In this document: piece by piece, positions 48,283-59,148 of the stretch
How positions within the stretch are numbered: position 1 is the first letter of the stretch
How the letters are laid out: each line of letters starts with the position of its first letter
Made by a program: the position numbers and the translations under genes
From: Erodium maritimum
Lineage: Eukaryota > Streptophyta > Magnoliopsida > Geraniales > Geraniaceae
NCBI GenBank assembly: GCA_963921825.1
Contig: OY997596.1
Location: forward strand, 58,230,754 to 58,294,753
Direction of reading: 5' to 3'
Length of the DNA: 64,000 nucleotides
The notes under the pieces: model-generated
The model's database searches: none
What the model saw: the letters and a program-made list of their open reading frames with translations, nothing else
Told to the model about the DNA's origin: nothing

Positions 48283-48473
48283 CTCTATAAATCTGCTCCC
48301 GGCTCGATCTCCCACCCCATCCCCTCTTCCCTCTCCCTCTCGCCTGAACCACCCCGTCGCTGCCGCGCCATCCACCAATCTAGGGTTCCGCGCCACCGTC
48401 ACCGCCACCGGATGCTTCGCATTCTCCACTAGGAAGGAAGCAGCGGCGTCGGCGGGGGGTCGTTGGCTCTGAC
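48283..48473 (+). promoter_or_regulatory. Core promoter and leader of the PGP synthase gene
   Basis: A TATA box (CTCTATAAATC, TATAA at 48286-48290) lies about 190 bases upstream of the start codon, in an otherwise C-rich stretch. Transcription would start near 48315-48320. In the frame of the protein there is a TAG at 48381-48383 and no ATG between it and 48474, which fixes the start codon and excludes an upstream transit peptide in this frame. Confidence 0.65.
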
Positions 48474-51258
48474 ATGGGTTCAGAGCACAGCGAGATCGAC
48501 CGTACCAGCCTCAACCGTCAGAATTCACTGCCGTCGATGAAAACCCAGCAGCACCTATCCCATTCCTCGTCTAAATTGCTCACCTTGCCCACCATACTGA
48601 CGCTTGGCCGCGTCGCTTCTGTGCCGGTTCTGATTGGGAGTATGTTTCGATTTTTGCTAGATTCTGTCAATGATCTGATCGATTGGATTGATTTTGGGTG
48701 TTGATGGGTTGTTGGGTTGGATCAATTGGAAGGTTTTTATGTGCATCCAATTTGTTCCAGCTTTTCGGGATAATCCCATTTGGTAGTGATTATTATGATG
48801 TATGTTAAAATTATGATTTTGATCCCTTTGTGCAATTCCCAAAATATGGGAGTCTGTTGGATTGGATCATATATTTTTGGGGTTTGGTGTAAATTTCATG
48901 CTCTTGCTGTGTAATGATCTTTGGTTTGGTGGGTTGATATGTATTTTAAGGAACATCATGAGTTTGTTTTTCTTGGAGTTCTCAACTGTTTTGTACCCCC
49001 TCTCCCTAACTTCTGAATTTTGTATGGGAATACATGTTGAATTGAATGTATATGTTATATGATTGGCAAGGCCTTGAATTAGATTAGACTAATATGGTTT
49101 CTATCACCAGCTTTCTATGTGGATAGTTGGTGGGGAGCAACTGCAACGACAAGTATTTTCATTGCTGCAGCAATCACTGATTGGTTAGATGGGTACCTTG
49201 CTAGGAAGGTAAGCACTCAGTGTAATTTCATAGTAACCTTTTGCTCCCATTTTGAAAAAAAGGTAAGCACTCAGTGTAATTCTAAAATGTTGCCTTGCAG
49301 ATGCGGTTAGGCTCTGCCTTTGGTGCTTTTTTAGATCCAGTAGCTGATAAGGTATGGTTGTCTCCAGAATTGTGCCGAGTAACGGGATCTGTTATACTTA
49401 GGAGAACGGCCTGTCAAGATTACTCCTAATTGACTGTGATGATTACTTAATGCAGCTTATGGTTGCTACGACATTGGTATTGCTTTGCACCAAACCTTTG
49501 GAACATGATATGTTTGGACAAGTACCGTGGCTACTAACCCTACCTTCGGTTGCCATTATCTGTAGAGAGGTAAGTATATATTAGTTCTCATTTTTGTCTT
49601 GTAGTGAGAAAACATGTTTTGATAGTCCTCTGAAGTTATCTATAACTGTACTTTTCTAGCCATTTTCTATCAATTAGTGCAATACAGAAGCTTCCTTTGA
49701 TAATTTTGTAACCCTGTTCTACTACTATAGTGGATTTTCTTGACAAGATGGTTTATGGTATGTGATACAGTTCTTGTTGAAGATTGAAACAAGAATCTTG
49801 AAAGAATGGATATACTGCATCAATTAACAATAGATAGTAGGGTGGTATCATTACAATTAAATTGTTTGGATAATTATGCATATGAGTCTGCTTATACTGT
49901 CACCCCTTCCCCCATTAGCTGTTTTCGGAAGTGCTGAAGAACTTTGTTAGGAACCTATCGCTTAGTTTTTTTTTTATTGATTTGACCCACTTTATCTTAG
50001 CAAAGCCTTCCAGATCTTAGAGCATTTGCAGTCGGGTGTGAATTGTGATTTTTGACAGTTTCGGCCATTCTCTCTCCTCTGGGGAGCAGGTTTCATTTCC
50101 CCACTCAATTTGCCCACCTTCTGACCATTTGCCATACGACACGTGGTTATTCATCCAGATTCGCCAGGCTAATTGCCTCCAGCGTTGTAGAAGGTTGGGT
50201 GAATCGGCCGGCGAATAGAGGGCTAATCCCATCGGAAATTCTCTTGTTACAAAAAAATAAAATTCTATGTGTGAAAAGTAAACATCTTTAAGGAGATGAT
50301 GGCAAACATAATTGTCCGTGCTCATGCACAAAAAGCTCCTACCATATCTTTATGTAGATTTCGTTGGATTTCTTTTTCCACAAATGTCTTGGAAACTGTT
50401 ACATTCTTGTCTTTTGATCATTGTTCATCTGTCTAATATTCGAACTGTTTGGCCATGTCACATTTCAGTTGACTACTGTGTTTATATTTGTTCTCATTTG
50501 AGTTCATCAATTTAATTGCTACCGGTTTTCCTTTGCTCCCTCTTTAGGCAACTCGATGTGATTATATCATTATACACAATTTTAACATATCAGGTACACT
50601 ATATTGACAAAAGACTTTATAACTTGTTTGTAGATAACTATGTCTGCTGTTAGGGAATGGGCTGCATCTCAGAACAGTAAGCTGTCGGAGGTTGGTTCTC
50701 TATCATATGCACATCATACAAAGTCAGATACATTATTTCTGTTCCAAACCCGTCAGAACCTTTTAGCTCAAACTAATGTTATGCGCAAAAATCACTCAGG
50801 CTGTTGCTGTAAATAGCTTGGGAAAGTGGAAAACCGCCACACAGATGATAGCACTAACCATCCTTCTTGCTACTCGAGGCGGCAGGTTGAACAATCAAGT
50901 CTTTTATTTTATCAGCAATTATTCAAATGTACCAAGATTTGGGCTCAAGACCACCCCTTATGTAGAAGGGAGGTCTATTTTTGCCACTTGACACAACAAG
51001 ACTCTTTGAAAGACCAAAGAGGCCCAACCGAAGTTCAAGCTCTTGACCAGTTGGACAAGCAAGCGGAATTGTAGTTTTTTTTTTTAATTTCAATATGTCT
51101 AACCTTCCTTTTCTTTCTTTCACGAACGATGATGCAGTCTCGGGGGACCAGGCTTCCTACTGAACTCCGGCGTTGCATTGCTTTATATTTCAGCATGGCT
51201 TGCGGTATGGTCACTAGTTGTATATGTGAAGAAGATTGGGAAAATACTGGTGGAGTAG
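48474..51258 (+). CDS. PGPS2: CDP-diacylglycerol-glycerol-3-phosphate 3-phosphatidyltransferase (PGP synthase)
   Basis: Seven exons (48474-48639, 49111-49208, 49301-49351, 49456-49569, 50634-50690, 50800-50885, 51138-51258) join in frame to 230 residues. The protein makes phosphatidylglycerophosphate from CDP-diacylglycerol and glycerol-3-phosphate, the committed step to phosphatidylglycerol and cardiolipin. The CDP-alcohol phosphotransferase motif D-G-x2-A-R-x8-G-x3-D-x3-D is complete: Asp82, Gly83, Ala86, Arg87, Gly96, Asp100, Asp104. Several hydrophobic segments (LPTILTLGRVASVPVLIG, TATTSIFIAAAITDWL, GVALLYISAWLAVWSLVVYV) fit an integral membrane enzyme. The short N-terminus without an obvious transit peptide resembles the Arabidopsis PGPS2 (microsomal) form rather than the organelle-targeted one. 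A duplicated splice donor follows exon 2. Confidence 0.93.
50935..51065 (-). mobile_element. Second copy of the SINE-like element, PGP synthase intron 6
   Basis: This shares ACCACCCCTTATGNAGAAGG and the end phrase GACCAGTTGGACAAGCAAGC with 29531-29739, in the same orientation. It lacks about 80 internal bases including the B-box-like part, so it is a deletion derivative. It fills more than half of the 252-bp intron. Confidence 0.65.
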
Positions 51259-52593
51259 CGTTTCGCTTTTATATACAAACTGACCATACAATCGCATTGT
51301 TATGAGCTATATATGATAGTTGTGGGACTTCTTGTTAAGCAACACATACATAGCTCCAAACAATGATATCTTTGGTTTGGGTAAAAAATCCTTAGATGAG
51401 CTATAAAGAGGAAAGCTCTGTTGAAATTGTCTTTTGAGGTATGATGGGGAGGCTTCTCTTGTTATCATTTCCAAATTTGCATTATTAATATCAAAGATCG
51501 AGCTGGTTCAGATACTGATTTGGAGCTGGTGGATCTTCTGAGGTTTAGTTATTTTGTATGGAGACAAAATGATTATGTAATCGATCTCAGGAAATGTAAA
51601 CTAAAGGAGGAGATTAAATGAATAATTTATATAATATATTGTATCCATCTATTTCAAGATTCACTCTGGATCAAATACAGGTTTATCCTTACTGCAGTAT
51701 TTGGCACCCTTTAGTATTTTTACTACAGATCCAGTTTACAGTGACTTATCTTTTGTGGAAATTTGGGATACTGAGATATTCATTTTTTGTATCGCTCCTT
51801 TCATAATTGTAAAATAAAAATGGCCAGTCTTTGTGTTGCAGTTTATATAAAAAAAACAAATTTAAAACTAGTAAGTAGAAACTAAAAAAATCTGAGTTTT
51901 CATCTCTTGATTTTTCACTTTTGTATCATACAAAAAAAAAAGTAATTCAAGGGTATGAAAATTTGGATTGTACGTTCTTTTATAGTTTTTTTACCAATCA
52001 ACAAAATGTAACAAATCGACAAATTCAAGGTATTTTTTTTACCACAATCAAATAAAAAGATTACAAATTATGAAAAGTGAATACTGCTATATAAGTTTTT
52101 ACAATTGTCGCTAGAAATTTGGATAAAACACAGTTCTATAGCAACTTCAAGAGAACTTTATATCACTACCCAAAACCATACACGAATCATATTACTAGAC
52201 ATTTTTTTAAATGATGATACAATTACACACAAAAAACATGTCTCGATTACAAAATTGATCTTGTAAGTGTTCTCAACTTTTGAAAGCGATAATATAAATT
52301 AATCGAAGAACGTAGAGCTCCATGTAAGACCGATCGGCTTCAACATAGTATTCATTTTCTGATTTTTTTTTAATACAATAGACAATTTTGTCATTTGACA
52401 TGATCGCTGATGAATGTGAAGATAATAAATACAGTTATTTAGAGGATCTTCTCTAGCATAATATAGACAAGTTCTCTGCAAAAAAGTGGCTATATATTGA
52501 TTTCTTTCTCTTTCACAAGTTGTCCTATTTAAAGGACAAAAACATATCTCAATACAAAATAAAGTAGAGACCTGAGTGTTAGAAGAACCTCTT
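51259..52593. other. Tail-to-tail spacer between PGP synthase and PP2C genes
   Basis: Contains the 3' untranslated regions of two convergent genes. At about 51860-52113 there is an eroded GGGATAATTGC-family MITE, recognised by phrases such as GGGTATGAAAATTTGGATTG and the decayed right end TTTACAATTGTCGC. No further gene was seen. Confidence 0.5.
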
Positions 52594-55500
52594 TCAATCT
52601 GTTTTTGCGTCTTCACCGCTATCTCCCTGAATCGAAAGTAATGGCCCTTGATGAGAGCTACGAGCAATGAGTTGGGAATCGAGAAACAATACTACAACGG
52701 TGATGTCATCGTGAAAATGCCTCCTCACGCCTCTGTCTATCTTTTTCAGATCCGAATATCTCATTTCTCTCTTCTTCGCTGCTTCCTGGAGAGCTGCATT
52801 GACAAGCTTCCTTGCAACACCCTGTGGAAAAAAAAAATTGTCATGTAAGTTTATTAGGAAGAAAATAAGTTAAAAGCAAAAAGGGTTCATTGCAAACAAT
52901 TATCGTGTACTATATGTCCTTTGCACATACCTATCCCAACTTTAAAACATTATTTACAGCTACTAAACCTTTTAATAAAAAAATTGTTGATAGCTCTTTC
53001 TTGCCGAAAATGACGAACACGACATTGACTCTAATCTCAAAAAATACATTTTTTTTTGTCTTTGTGATATTTTTAACTCTTAAGGAAGAAAATAAGTTGA
53101 ATGATTTTGTTAATATTAGTTTATTAGGATGAAAATAAGTTAAAAGCAAAAAAAGATAAAGTTTATTAGGAAGAAAATAAGTAAAAGTAAAAAAGGTTAA
53201 TTGCAAAAACTGTAATATAAGTTTATTAGGAAGACAATAAGTTAAGTAAAAAGGGTTAATTGCAAACGATTATCGCGTACTATACATCTTTTGCATATAA
53301 CTATCCCTAACTTTAAAACGCTATTTACAGCTACTTAAACCTTCAAATGAAAATTGTAGATAACTACTCTTCGCCAAAAAATGACGAAAATGCCTTGTTC
53401 ATCTCTTAAGTAGTCTTTTTACTTCTACTCAACCATTTCTATATCTAACCAAAATGTTGTTGATAGTTATGACGTCCTTTTCAAGATTAGGGTTCAGGAC
53501 ATTTTCGTCATTTTCTGGCAAAAAAGAGCTATCTGCAATTTTTGAAAGTTTAGGTATGTGCAAAGCACGTATAGTACGCAATAGCTATCTGCAATTAACC
53601 CGATTAAGAATGGAAAAAAATGAATGAAAACCTACATTTCGCGGTGAGCTGGAGACAATGTCAACTGCTTCTTGATTGCTAAGGTGCTCCCATAAGCCAT
53701 CTGATGCAAATATAAGAAACTGATCTTCAGGCTGGATTTTCTGCTCTAATATTGTTGGCTCGGCTAAGAGGATTGGCTTGTCAAATGGTTCTGGCAATCT
53801 AAACTTGGCCAAAAGTGGCTCTCTGTTGAACTCTGCCTTCTTAAGATATGCATCACCAATGGATCTAGAGACCTGCCAAGGTAGTAAACCCGATCAAGAG
53901 AGGGATTTTCAGATTGATAATTGCCAAGCCAATTTAAACGGTGATTCCATTTTCATACCAATTCTCAAGCTTAAATAGCTTAGGTAATATTGCACTAGAT
54001 ATTTTGTATAAATTTATTTCAAAATGACGATATTACCCTTAGCATTTAGATTTAAAAAAATAATGATACAGAAATCCAAATTTTCACATCACTTATATTT
54101 CTTACTCTTTGTATGGTACAAAGAGGAAGAAAATTAAGGGATGTGAAGGTTCGGATTATTTTTGTTTTTTCCTTATTATTTTTTAAATCCGAACTGTAAA
54201 GTTTAAAATCATCATTTTTATACAAATTGCAACAAAAAGACAAGTTCAGGGTATTTTTTTTTGCAATTATCAAAGAAGAGGGCTACAAGTTGCAAAAAAT
54301 GAATACCTCAGGATACTTTTTTTTGCAATTATCCCTAGCATATATTAAATGAAAACATGAGCACATGAAAATCACCTGTATCAGGCCCTTCACACGCCAA
54401 ACCTTGTGTTTTAACATCACAATCTTTGGATCATCAGGATGCAATGAACGCAATTCCTCTCTCACAGATTCGAAACTTGCATTGTGCTCATATGATAATT
54501 GAATAGCTTTGACCTCTTTAGCGGTTCTTTCAAGCCTTCCCAGAACCGCCCGGGAGTCTCCAGCATTTGCAATGTAAAGCAGTCCACTACATATAATTCC
54601 TACCAAACAACATGATCCAACGGAAGCTAGCTGCGGCTTATCTGCCCATTGCTTCTTAACTAGGCCGAGGAATTCATCATCTGTGGCCAAAAATGCTCTC
54701 TTTATGATATCAGCTGACATTCCCTCAGACTCTGATGTGAACTCTGCACCATGAACACACGTTGAGTCAGTAATCATAACCTCTAAAATTGAGTAAGAAA
54801 AGAAATGCATAGGACTCACTTTTTTTTTTAATAAGCTCGGGTTTTTATTAAAAAGAGACGTTCTTTCCAGAAAGGAAGGGGTCTAAAGGTATAGGACTCA
54901 CATTTCTATGGCTCAATCACAGGTAGCTACTGCATACTATACGCCTTTTGCACATAAATGTTCCCATCTTTAAAACATTATTTAGAGCTACCTACACAAA
55001 ACACAAACTACAGGTAGCTCTTTTCCGCCAAAAAATGACGAAAATGCCCTTGACCCCAGTCTAAAAATGACCTATTTTCCATCTTTTTAATATTTTTATC
55101 TTTTAAGGAGTCTTTTTTACATCTACTCAACCATTTTATACATCTAATCAAAATGTTTTTTGTCGATAAGGAGTCTGGTCAAGGGCATTTTCGTCATTTT
55201 TGGCAAAAAAAGAGCTATCAGTAACTTTTAAAAAGTTTAGAAGCTTAAAGTTAGGAATAATTATGTGCAAAAGATGTATAATACACGATATCTATCCCCA
55301 GTAAACACTAATAAAATTGCATAGACCACAAATTTCTAATTCAAGATCTAATACAAGAATAAAGTGTAAAAAACATACTCTTTATATTTCTAAACAGGCT
55401 ATCATTAACGAATCGATAAGGACTCTTTTTTGAGATTAGGGTCAAGGGCATTCTAGTCATTTTTGGCTAAAAAGAGCTATCTGTAACTTTTTGGAAGTTT

Positions 55501-55963
55501 AGAAGCTTAAAGTTAGGGATAGATATGTGGAAAAGACGTATAATATGCAATATCTATCCCCAGAACCCTATAAAAATTGCATAGACCTCAAGTTTCTAAT
55601 TTAAATCGTAATAAAAGAATAAAGTGGAAGAAACATACTCTTTATATTTCTAAACAGGCTATCGTTAATGAAACGTGAAGCCTCAGGACCTCCATGACCA
55701 TCATAAACTCCAACAAATGTTCCTTGTGGACCTGATAGATACGAACTCATTGGCCCTGATTCAATCTGACTCTGGTCTTCCAACAGATTGTTAGCTTGAA
55801 CTACAGCCATAGAAAATTCCCCATTCACGTGGCGTCCTGAATCTTTGTACCACAACAATCCCTCAGAACGACCGCTAGCATCTCCGCCTCTATTGGAAAC
55901 TTCACCCGTAATTGAAGGCTTCCAACAAGGATACATAAACTTCATAATAGTTGTAGAAACCAT
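52594..55963 (-). CDS. Clade D protein phosphatase 2C
   Basis: Four coding exons (55963-55639, 54743-54376, 53872-53636, 52821-52594) join in frame to 385 residues, the usual clade D size. The N-terminus [17 protein letters not shown] is the clade D type. Metal-binding and catalytic motifs are present: [10 protein letters not shown] (Asp88), [37 protein letters not shown] and [10 protein letters not shown]. By family knowledge clade D PP2Cs are Mg/Mn-dependent Ser/Thr phosphatases that dephosphorylate plasma-membrane H+-ATPase under SAUR control, and PP2C38 acts on the immune kinase BIK1. The substrate here is not known. An untranslated first exon ends with a donor at 56838, and its acceptor is at 55998. 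All coding introns contain MITE sequence, and introns 1 and 3 also contain local duplications. The reading frame is undamaged. Confidence 0.93.
52848..53250. repeat. Four copies of a 36-bp direct repeat in PP2C intron 3
   Basis: GTTTATTAGGAAGAAAATAA followed by GTTAAAAGCAAAAA recurs with small changes at about 52848-52882, 53118-53154, 53160-53195 and 53219-53250. Three of the four are followed by GGGTTAATTGCA or a variant, the terminus of a MITE. The first is followed by a left-half MITE copy (52883-53087), the fourth by a full copy. The arrangement suggests repeated local duplication of a MITE junction. Confidence 0.75.
53253..53601. mobile_element. Mutator-type MITE, family of 25676-26054, PP2C intron 3
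   Basis: 349 bp with clean termini: GGGTTAATTGCAAACGATTA on the left and TATCTGCAATTAACCC on the right. The sub-terminal CGTACTATACATCTTTTGC is inverted near the right end. The flanking nine bases do not match, in keeping with the rearranged left flank. The right terminus lies only about 35 bp from exon 3. Confidence 0.82.
53988..54335. mobile_element. Left-truncated GGGATAATTGC-family MITE, PP2C intron 2
   Basis: The right end TTTTTGCAATTATCCC (ending 54335) and the inner phrases AAAATGACGATATTACCC and AAGAGGGCTACAAGTTGC match the family. The left terminal part is absent, starting at the same inner point as the copy at 26738-27070. It makes up about two-thirds of the 503-bp intron. Confidence 0.72.
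54918..55310. mobile_element. MITE of the 25676-26054 family, PP2C intron 1
   Basis: The sequence carries the family phrases TAGCTACTGCATACTATACG on the left and AAAAGATGTATAATACACGA on the right, but both terminal GGG/CCC ends are eroded. A partial second copy of its right half lies at 55414-55567 as part of a larger tandem duplication. Confidence 0.7.
55158..55674. repeat. 260-bp tandem duplication reaching into PP2C exon 1
   Basis: 55158-55413 and 55414-55674 correspond over nearly their full length, with an offset of 260 bases in the right part. The first copy lies wholly in intron 1. The second includes the last 36 bases of exon 1 and its donor. The intron copy therefore repeats the exon end (CTTTATATTTCTAAACAGGC in plus orientation) and the donor, which would sit at 55378-55377 on the minus strand. 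Confidence 0.85.
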
Positions 55964-56444
55964 CTCACATTACTTGTGAAATTATCACCGAAGAGACCTG
56001 ATAATCAATATATATACCACCTGGATGTCTATGAGAAGAGACTGAACCTTGATTTATGTTTAGGTTTCCCCACACCCACAACACAGGTTACAGATATCAG
56101 ACCTATAATCACCACAACAAATATGACAAATATCAATATGCAGAAGCCTGAATTAGAGACAAAATCGAAAATTAATTTATGGGTATGCTCACAAATCTCA
56201 TGATATGATCAAGGGGTAACTTTGCTAACACACCCTCGGCGACCTTTGATATTCAAAAACACACTGTATAGGTGAGGAGTTATCATCAAAAGGCCACGGA
56301 TATATGAGAAAGGTGACAATGTGTTCATGATAAACCATCACCTATTCAGTCGGGTGTTTTAGGAACAAATTAACGGATTCCATGTGTTTTTAAAAATCAA
56401 AGGTCGTTGAGGGGTCTAAATAACATTTCCCCTATGATCAATCA

Positions 56445-56840
56445 TACACATAAGCATGAAACAAAAAGGGTATTTCTATAAACTGCATAATTAAGCTTGA
56501 AGCAGACATTAATACACCACTGAGGATCAACAAAAATAATCAAGAAGTTTCTGACCATACTGCAAAATTATGATCTTCCACAACATAAACCAAACAATCA
56601 AATGGAAAATTGAGAAAACAGAACATACCCATCAACCATCCACACATATAAGCATGAAACAAAGAGGGTATTTCTAGAAACTGCAAAAAAAATAACCTTA
56701 AAGAAGACAACCAAACATGAACACCAATGGAGATCAACTAATATAATCAAAAGGGTTTCCGGAAAAAGTCCAAAAATACGATCTTTAACAACACAAAACC
56801 AAAAAAATCAAAAGAAAAATCCAGAAAACAGAACATACCC
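56445..56840. repeat. About 200-bp tandem duplication in the PP2C leader intron
   Basis: Two diverged copies, about 56445-56630 and 56643-56840, share AAGCATGAAACAAANAGGGT, TTTCTANAAACTGCA and the end phrase AAAACAGAACATACCC. The last phrase of the distal copy is the splice donor of the untranslated first exon (GTATGTTCTG on the minus strand), so the donor sequence occurs twice, about 210 bp apart. Confidence 0.75.
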
Positions 56841-57080
56841 TTGAGCCTCAAAAACAGCCTCTGGAGAAGAGAAATCGAGGATTAATCAATAATCACTCGT
56901 GATCTTCGAATTCAATAACATAAAAGAACCTGAGCTGAACCTGGGAGGAGCCGAGGAGGAACCCAGAATTTATTTGACAGGTCCAGCCGAGAAATCAATG
57001 GAGATGTGGAGTGTTTATGACATGGGAAAATTAGTTGTCAGAACGGGTCGGGACGTTGGATCCAGAGAGAGAAAGATGAG
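56839..57080 (-). promoter_or_regulatory. PP2C untranslated exon 1 and promoter region
   Basis: Minus-strand sequence upstream of the donor at 56838 has a CTCTTCTCCAGAGG-type leader and, further upstream, a GC-richer stretch to about 57080. Transcription start was not fixed. The hydrophobic open frame 57084-57329 on the opposite strand lies in this promoter zone and is probably meaningless. Confidence 0.4.
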
Positions 57081-58026
57081 AGATTGGAGATGGTAATAGC
57101 TATTATTGGCACAATCTTAGCTATGGCTCTGCTCTGCTTTGCAATTTATTTTATTTTTTTGATGAATATAAAAATGGAGTACATGGTTGGTTTTTCCTGT
57201 GGGCTGAGGTTTTTATTTCACTTTTTCTATTTTATTTATTTCAAGTTGGAGTTTTTGACTTTGACCTCTTTAACAAAGTATCCATTTTCTCAAATAATCA
57301 CATGTCTAATAAATCAAAGAGCTATATAAATGTGATAAATATATTTTGGGTATTCATGTTTTTTGTGTGTAATTTATAAGTAAATGTAAAAAAATCTTTT
57401 GACTTTATCTGTATTATGTATTAAAAAAATTATAGTTCGATTTTATCTTTAAAAATATAATTTTAAAAATAAAAAAATTGAAAAACATAAAATTCAAGTT
57501 CTTTATGTCCTCTAATTTCCTATTGTTTATGAAGAAAACTAAAAGATGTAATTTTTATTATATATAAAACTTGTTATTTTTTAAATCTAACATGTAAGGA
57601 TAAAATTATTATTTTGTATAAATTATAAACACAAATTCAAGATATTTTTTATAATTATTAAAAATAAGAGTTAAATATAGAAACTCACTTTTATGCATAA
57701 ATTATATACAATAAATTATTCTGAAGAATCGGTCATTATTAAAGACATGTAAATGATGAGTGATTAATTTACATATAAAAGATATATAATCGATTTATAA
57801 AATTATATAAATGATATATTGATATATGATCAATTCACAATACATATAAGTGATACGTGACTAATTCATAAAAATATATAAATGACATGCACCTAAAATG
57901 TAAGGTCATTTATTTAACCCTTTTAAATTTTGGACAACTTATTATTTATGACTAATACATAAAGATATGTTTTTACATTTAACCTCAAAAATAAATACTT
58001 CAAAATTATGTTTTTACCCTTATGTC
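57081..58026. other. Very AT-rich spacer
   Basis: Dense A/T runs, no recognisable gene. Around 57735-57900 there are repeated short phrases (GATATGTGA/GATACGTGAC then CTAATTCATAAAA) that reappear at 58430-58560, so the same AT-rich repeat lies on both sides of the Tourist-like MITE. Confidence 0.4.
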
Positions 58027-58306
58027 TAAGAGCATCCACAATGGTGGGCTGAGAGCTGGCGAGGAGTAGGCGGGGAGCTCGTTGGCGGTGAGGACCGACG
58101 GGCAGCTCACCACCTCTTCTCAACGCAGGCGGTGAGCAAAATCGTGAAGAAAAAAGCCCTTACCACCAGCTCTTACCACCTACCATTGCACGGTATTGAC
58201 GTTTTCCGTCGGCAGTAACCCAGCGTTGAGACAAAAAATATTATTTTAATGCTCATCGCCAGCGACTCCCCGCCAGTGCCAGCGGTGAGCATTGTGGATG
58301 CTCTAA
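58027..58306. mobile_element. Tourist-like MITE (PIF/Harbinger), TAA duplication
   Basis: The body 58030-58303 (274 bp) begins GAGCATCCACAATGGTGGGC and ends GAGCATTGTGGATGCTC; the outer 15 bases are an almost perfect inverted pair. TAA lies on both sides (58027-58029 and 58304-58306). GC-rich sub-terminal blocks such as GGCGGGGAGCTCG match the larger element at 44520-45723, a likely source of transposase-recognised ends. Confidence 0.88.
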
Positions 58307-58854
58307 ATATAAATATCATGTATAATCAATAAAATTGATATTTAATTATAAACTTGTTTTTATGTATTGGTTACGAACAATAAGTTACTCTAAAGAATCG
58401 ATTATTATTAGAGGTATGCTAATTATCCACGACCAATTCATAAGACATAAAATATTCATAATCGGTTCATAAAAGCATATAAATGATATGTGATTAATTT
58501 ATAAAACATATAAGTGATATGTAACCAATTTATAAAAAACATGTAAATGACCTGTAACCAAAACGTAAAATACTTTTGTTTAACACTTTTAAAATTTTAA
58601 TAATTTATTGTTTATGATCAATACATAAGAATATGCTTGTACATTTAACCTAATAAATAAATACTTCGAAGTTGTTTTTACCAGTATCTCTAAATATAAA
58701 TATTATGTGTAATCAATAAAATTGATACTTAATTACAAAATATCTCAGAAAATCAAATCTTTTAGATTAAAGTAAAACCGAGGGGCTTACTGGAAATATG
58801 GAATAATGAGAGGGCTATCGTGCAATTATCTTTAATCTCTTCTCGGGTTTGCAG

Positions 58855-59009
58855 TGACAATTTTGGCTCAGACCGAAAAGACAGTCAAACACTATTGGCT
58901 TCCTCCAAAACGCGTCATCGCCGGCGAGTCAGTTAGATCCGCCAACTCAGACCGATTCGCCGCCGCTCAGATCACCTCCGTCGAAGACCTCGCCGCCAAA
59001 CAATAAATT
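58855..59009 (+). other. Orphan GC-rich open segment, possible lost exon
   Basis: After a perfect-looking acceptor context (CTTCTCGGGTTTGCAG) the plus strand is open without ATG and reads TILAQTEKTVKHYWLPPKRV, then SDRFAAAQITSVEDLAAKQ and a stop at about 59009. Codon use is GC-rich against an AT-rich flank. I do not recognise the protein. It may be the last exon of a gene whose upstream part has been lost, a retrocopy fragment, or part of the promoter of the next gene. Confidence 0.35.
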
Positions 59010-59069
59010 ATATTTAATTATTTAAATTAAATAAATGTAATTGAAAATAATAAAATAATAATAATTATT

Positions 59070-59148
59070 TCGTTTATAAATAGCGGCTCGTGAGCTAGAG
59101 GGTTTATGAATCGTAAACCCTAGAGGCCATAGCGTATCAGATCCAGAT
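59070..59148 (+). promoter_or_regulatory. TATA box and telo-box of the small basic protein gene
   Basis: TATAAATA at 59075-59082 and AAACCCTA at 59115-59122 are placed as in many plant housekeeping promoters. ATG at 59106 opens a five-codon frame (M-N-R-K-P) whose TAG (59121-59123) overlaps the telo-box. Whether it is in the transcript depends on the start site, expected around 59105. Confidence 0.6.

Noticed and set aside
52848-53250. Regular-looking repeats that might suggest a CRISPR-like array
   Set aside because: Spacing is irregular, the sequence is eukaryotic intron, and three copies adjoin a MITE terminus; local duplication explains it.
57084-57329. Hydrophobic 81-codon frame on the plus strand
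   Set aside because: It lies in the promoter zone of the PP2C gene, becomes an AT-rich Phe/Ile/Leu translation, and has no family resemblance; chance frame.
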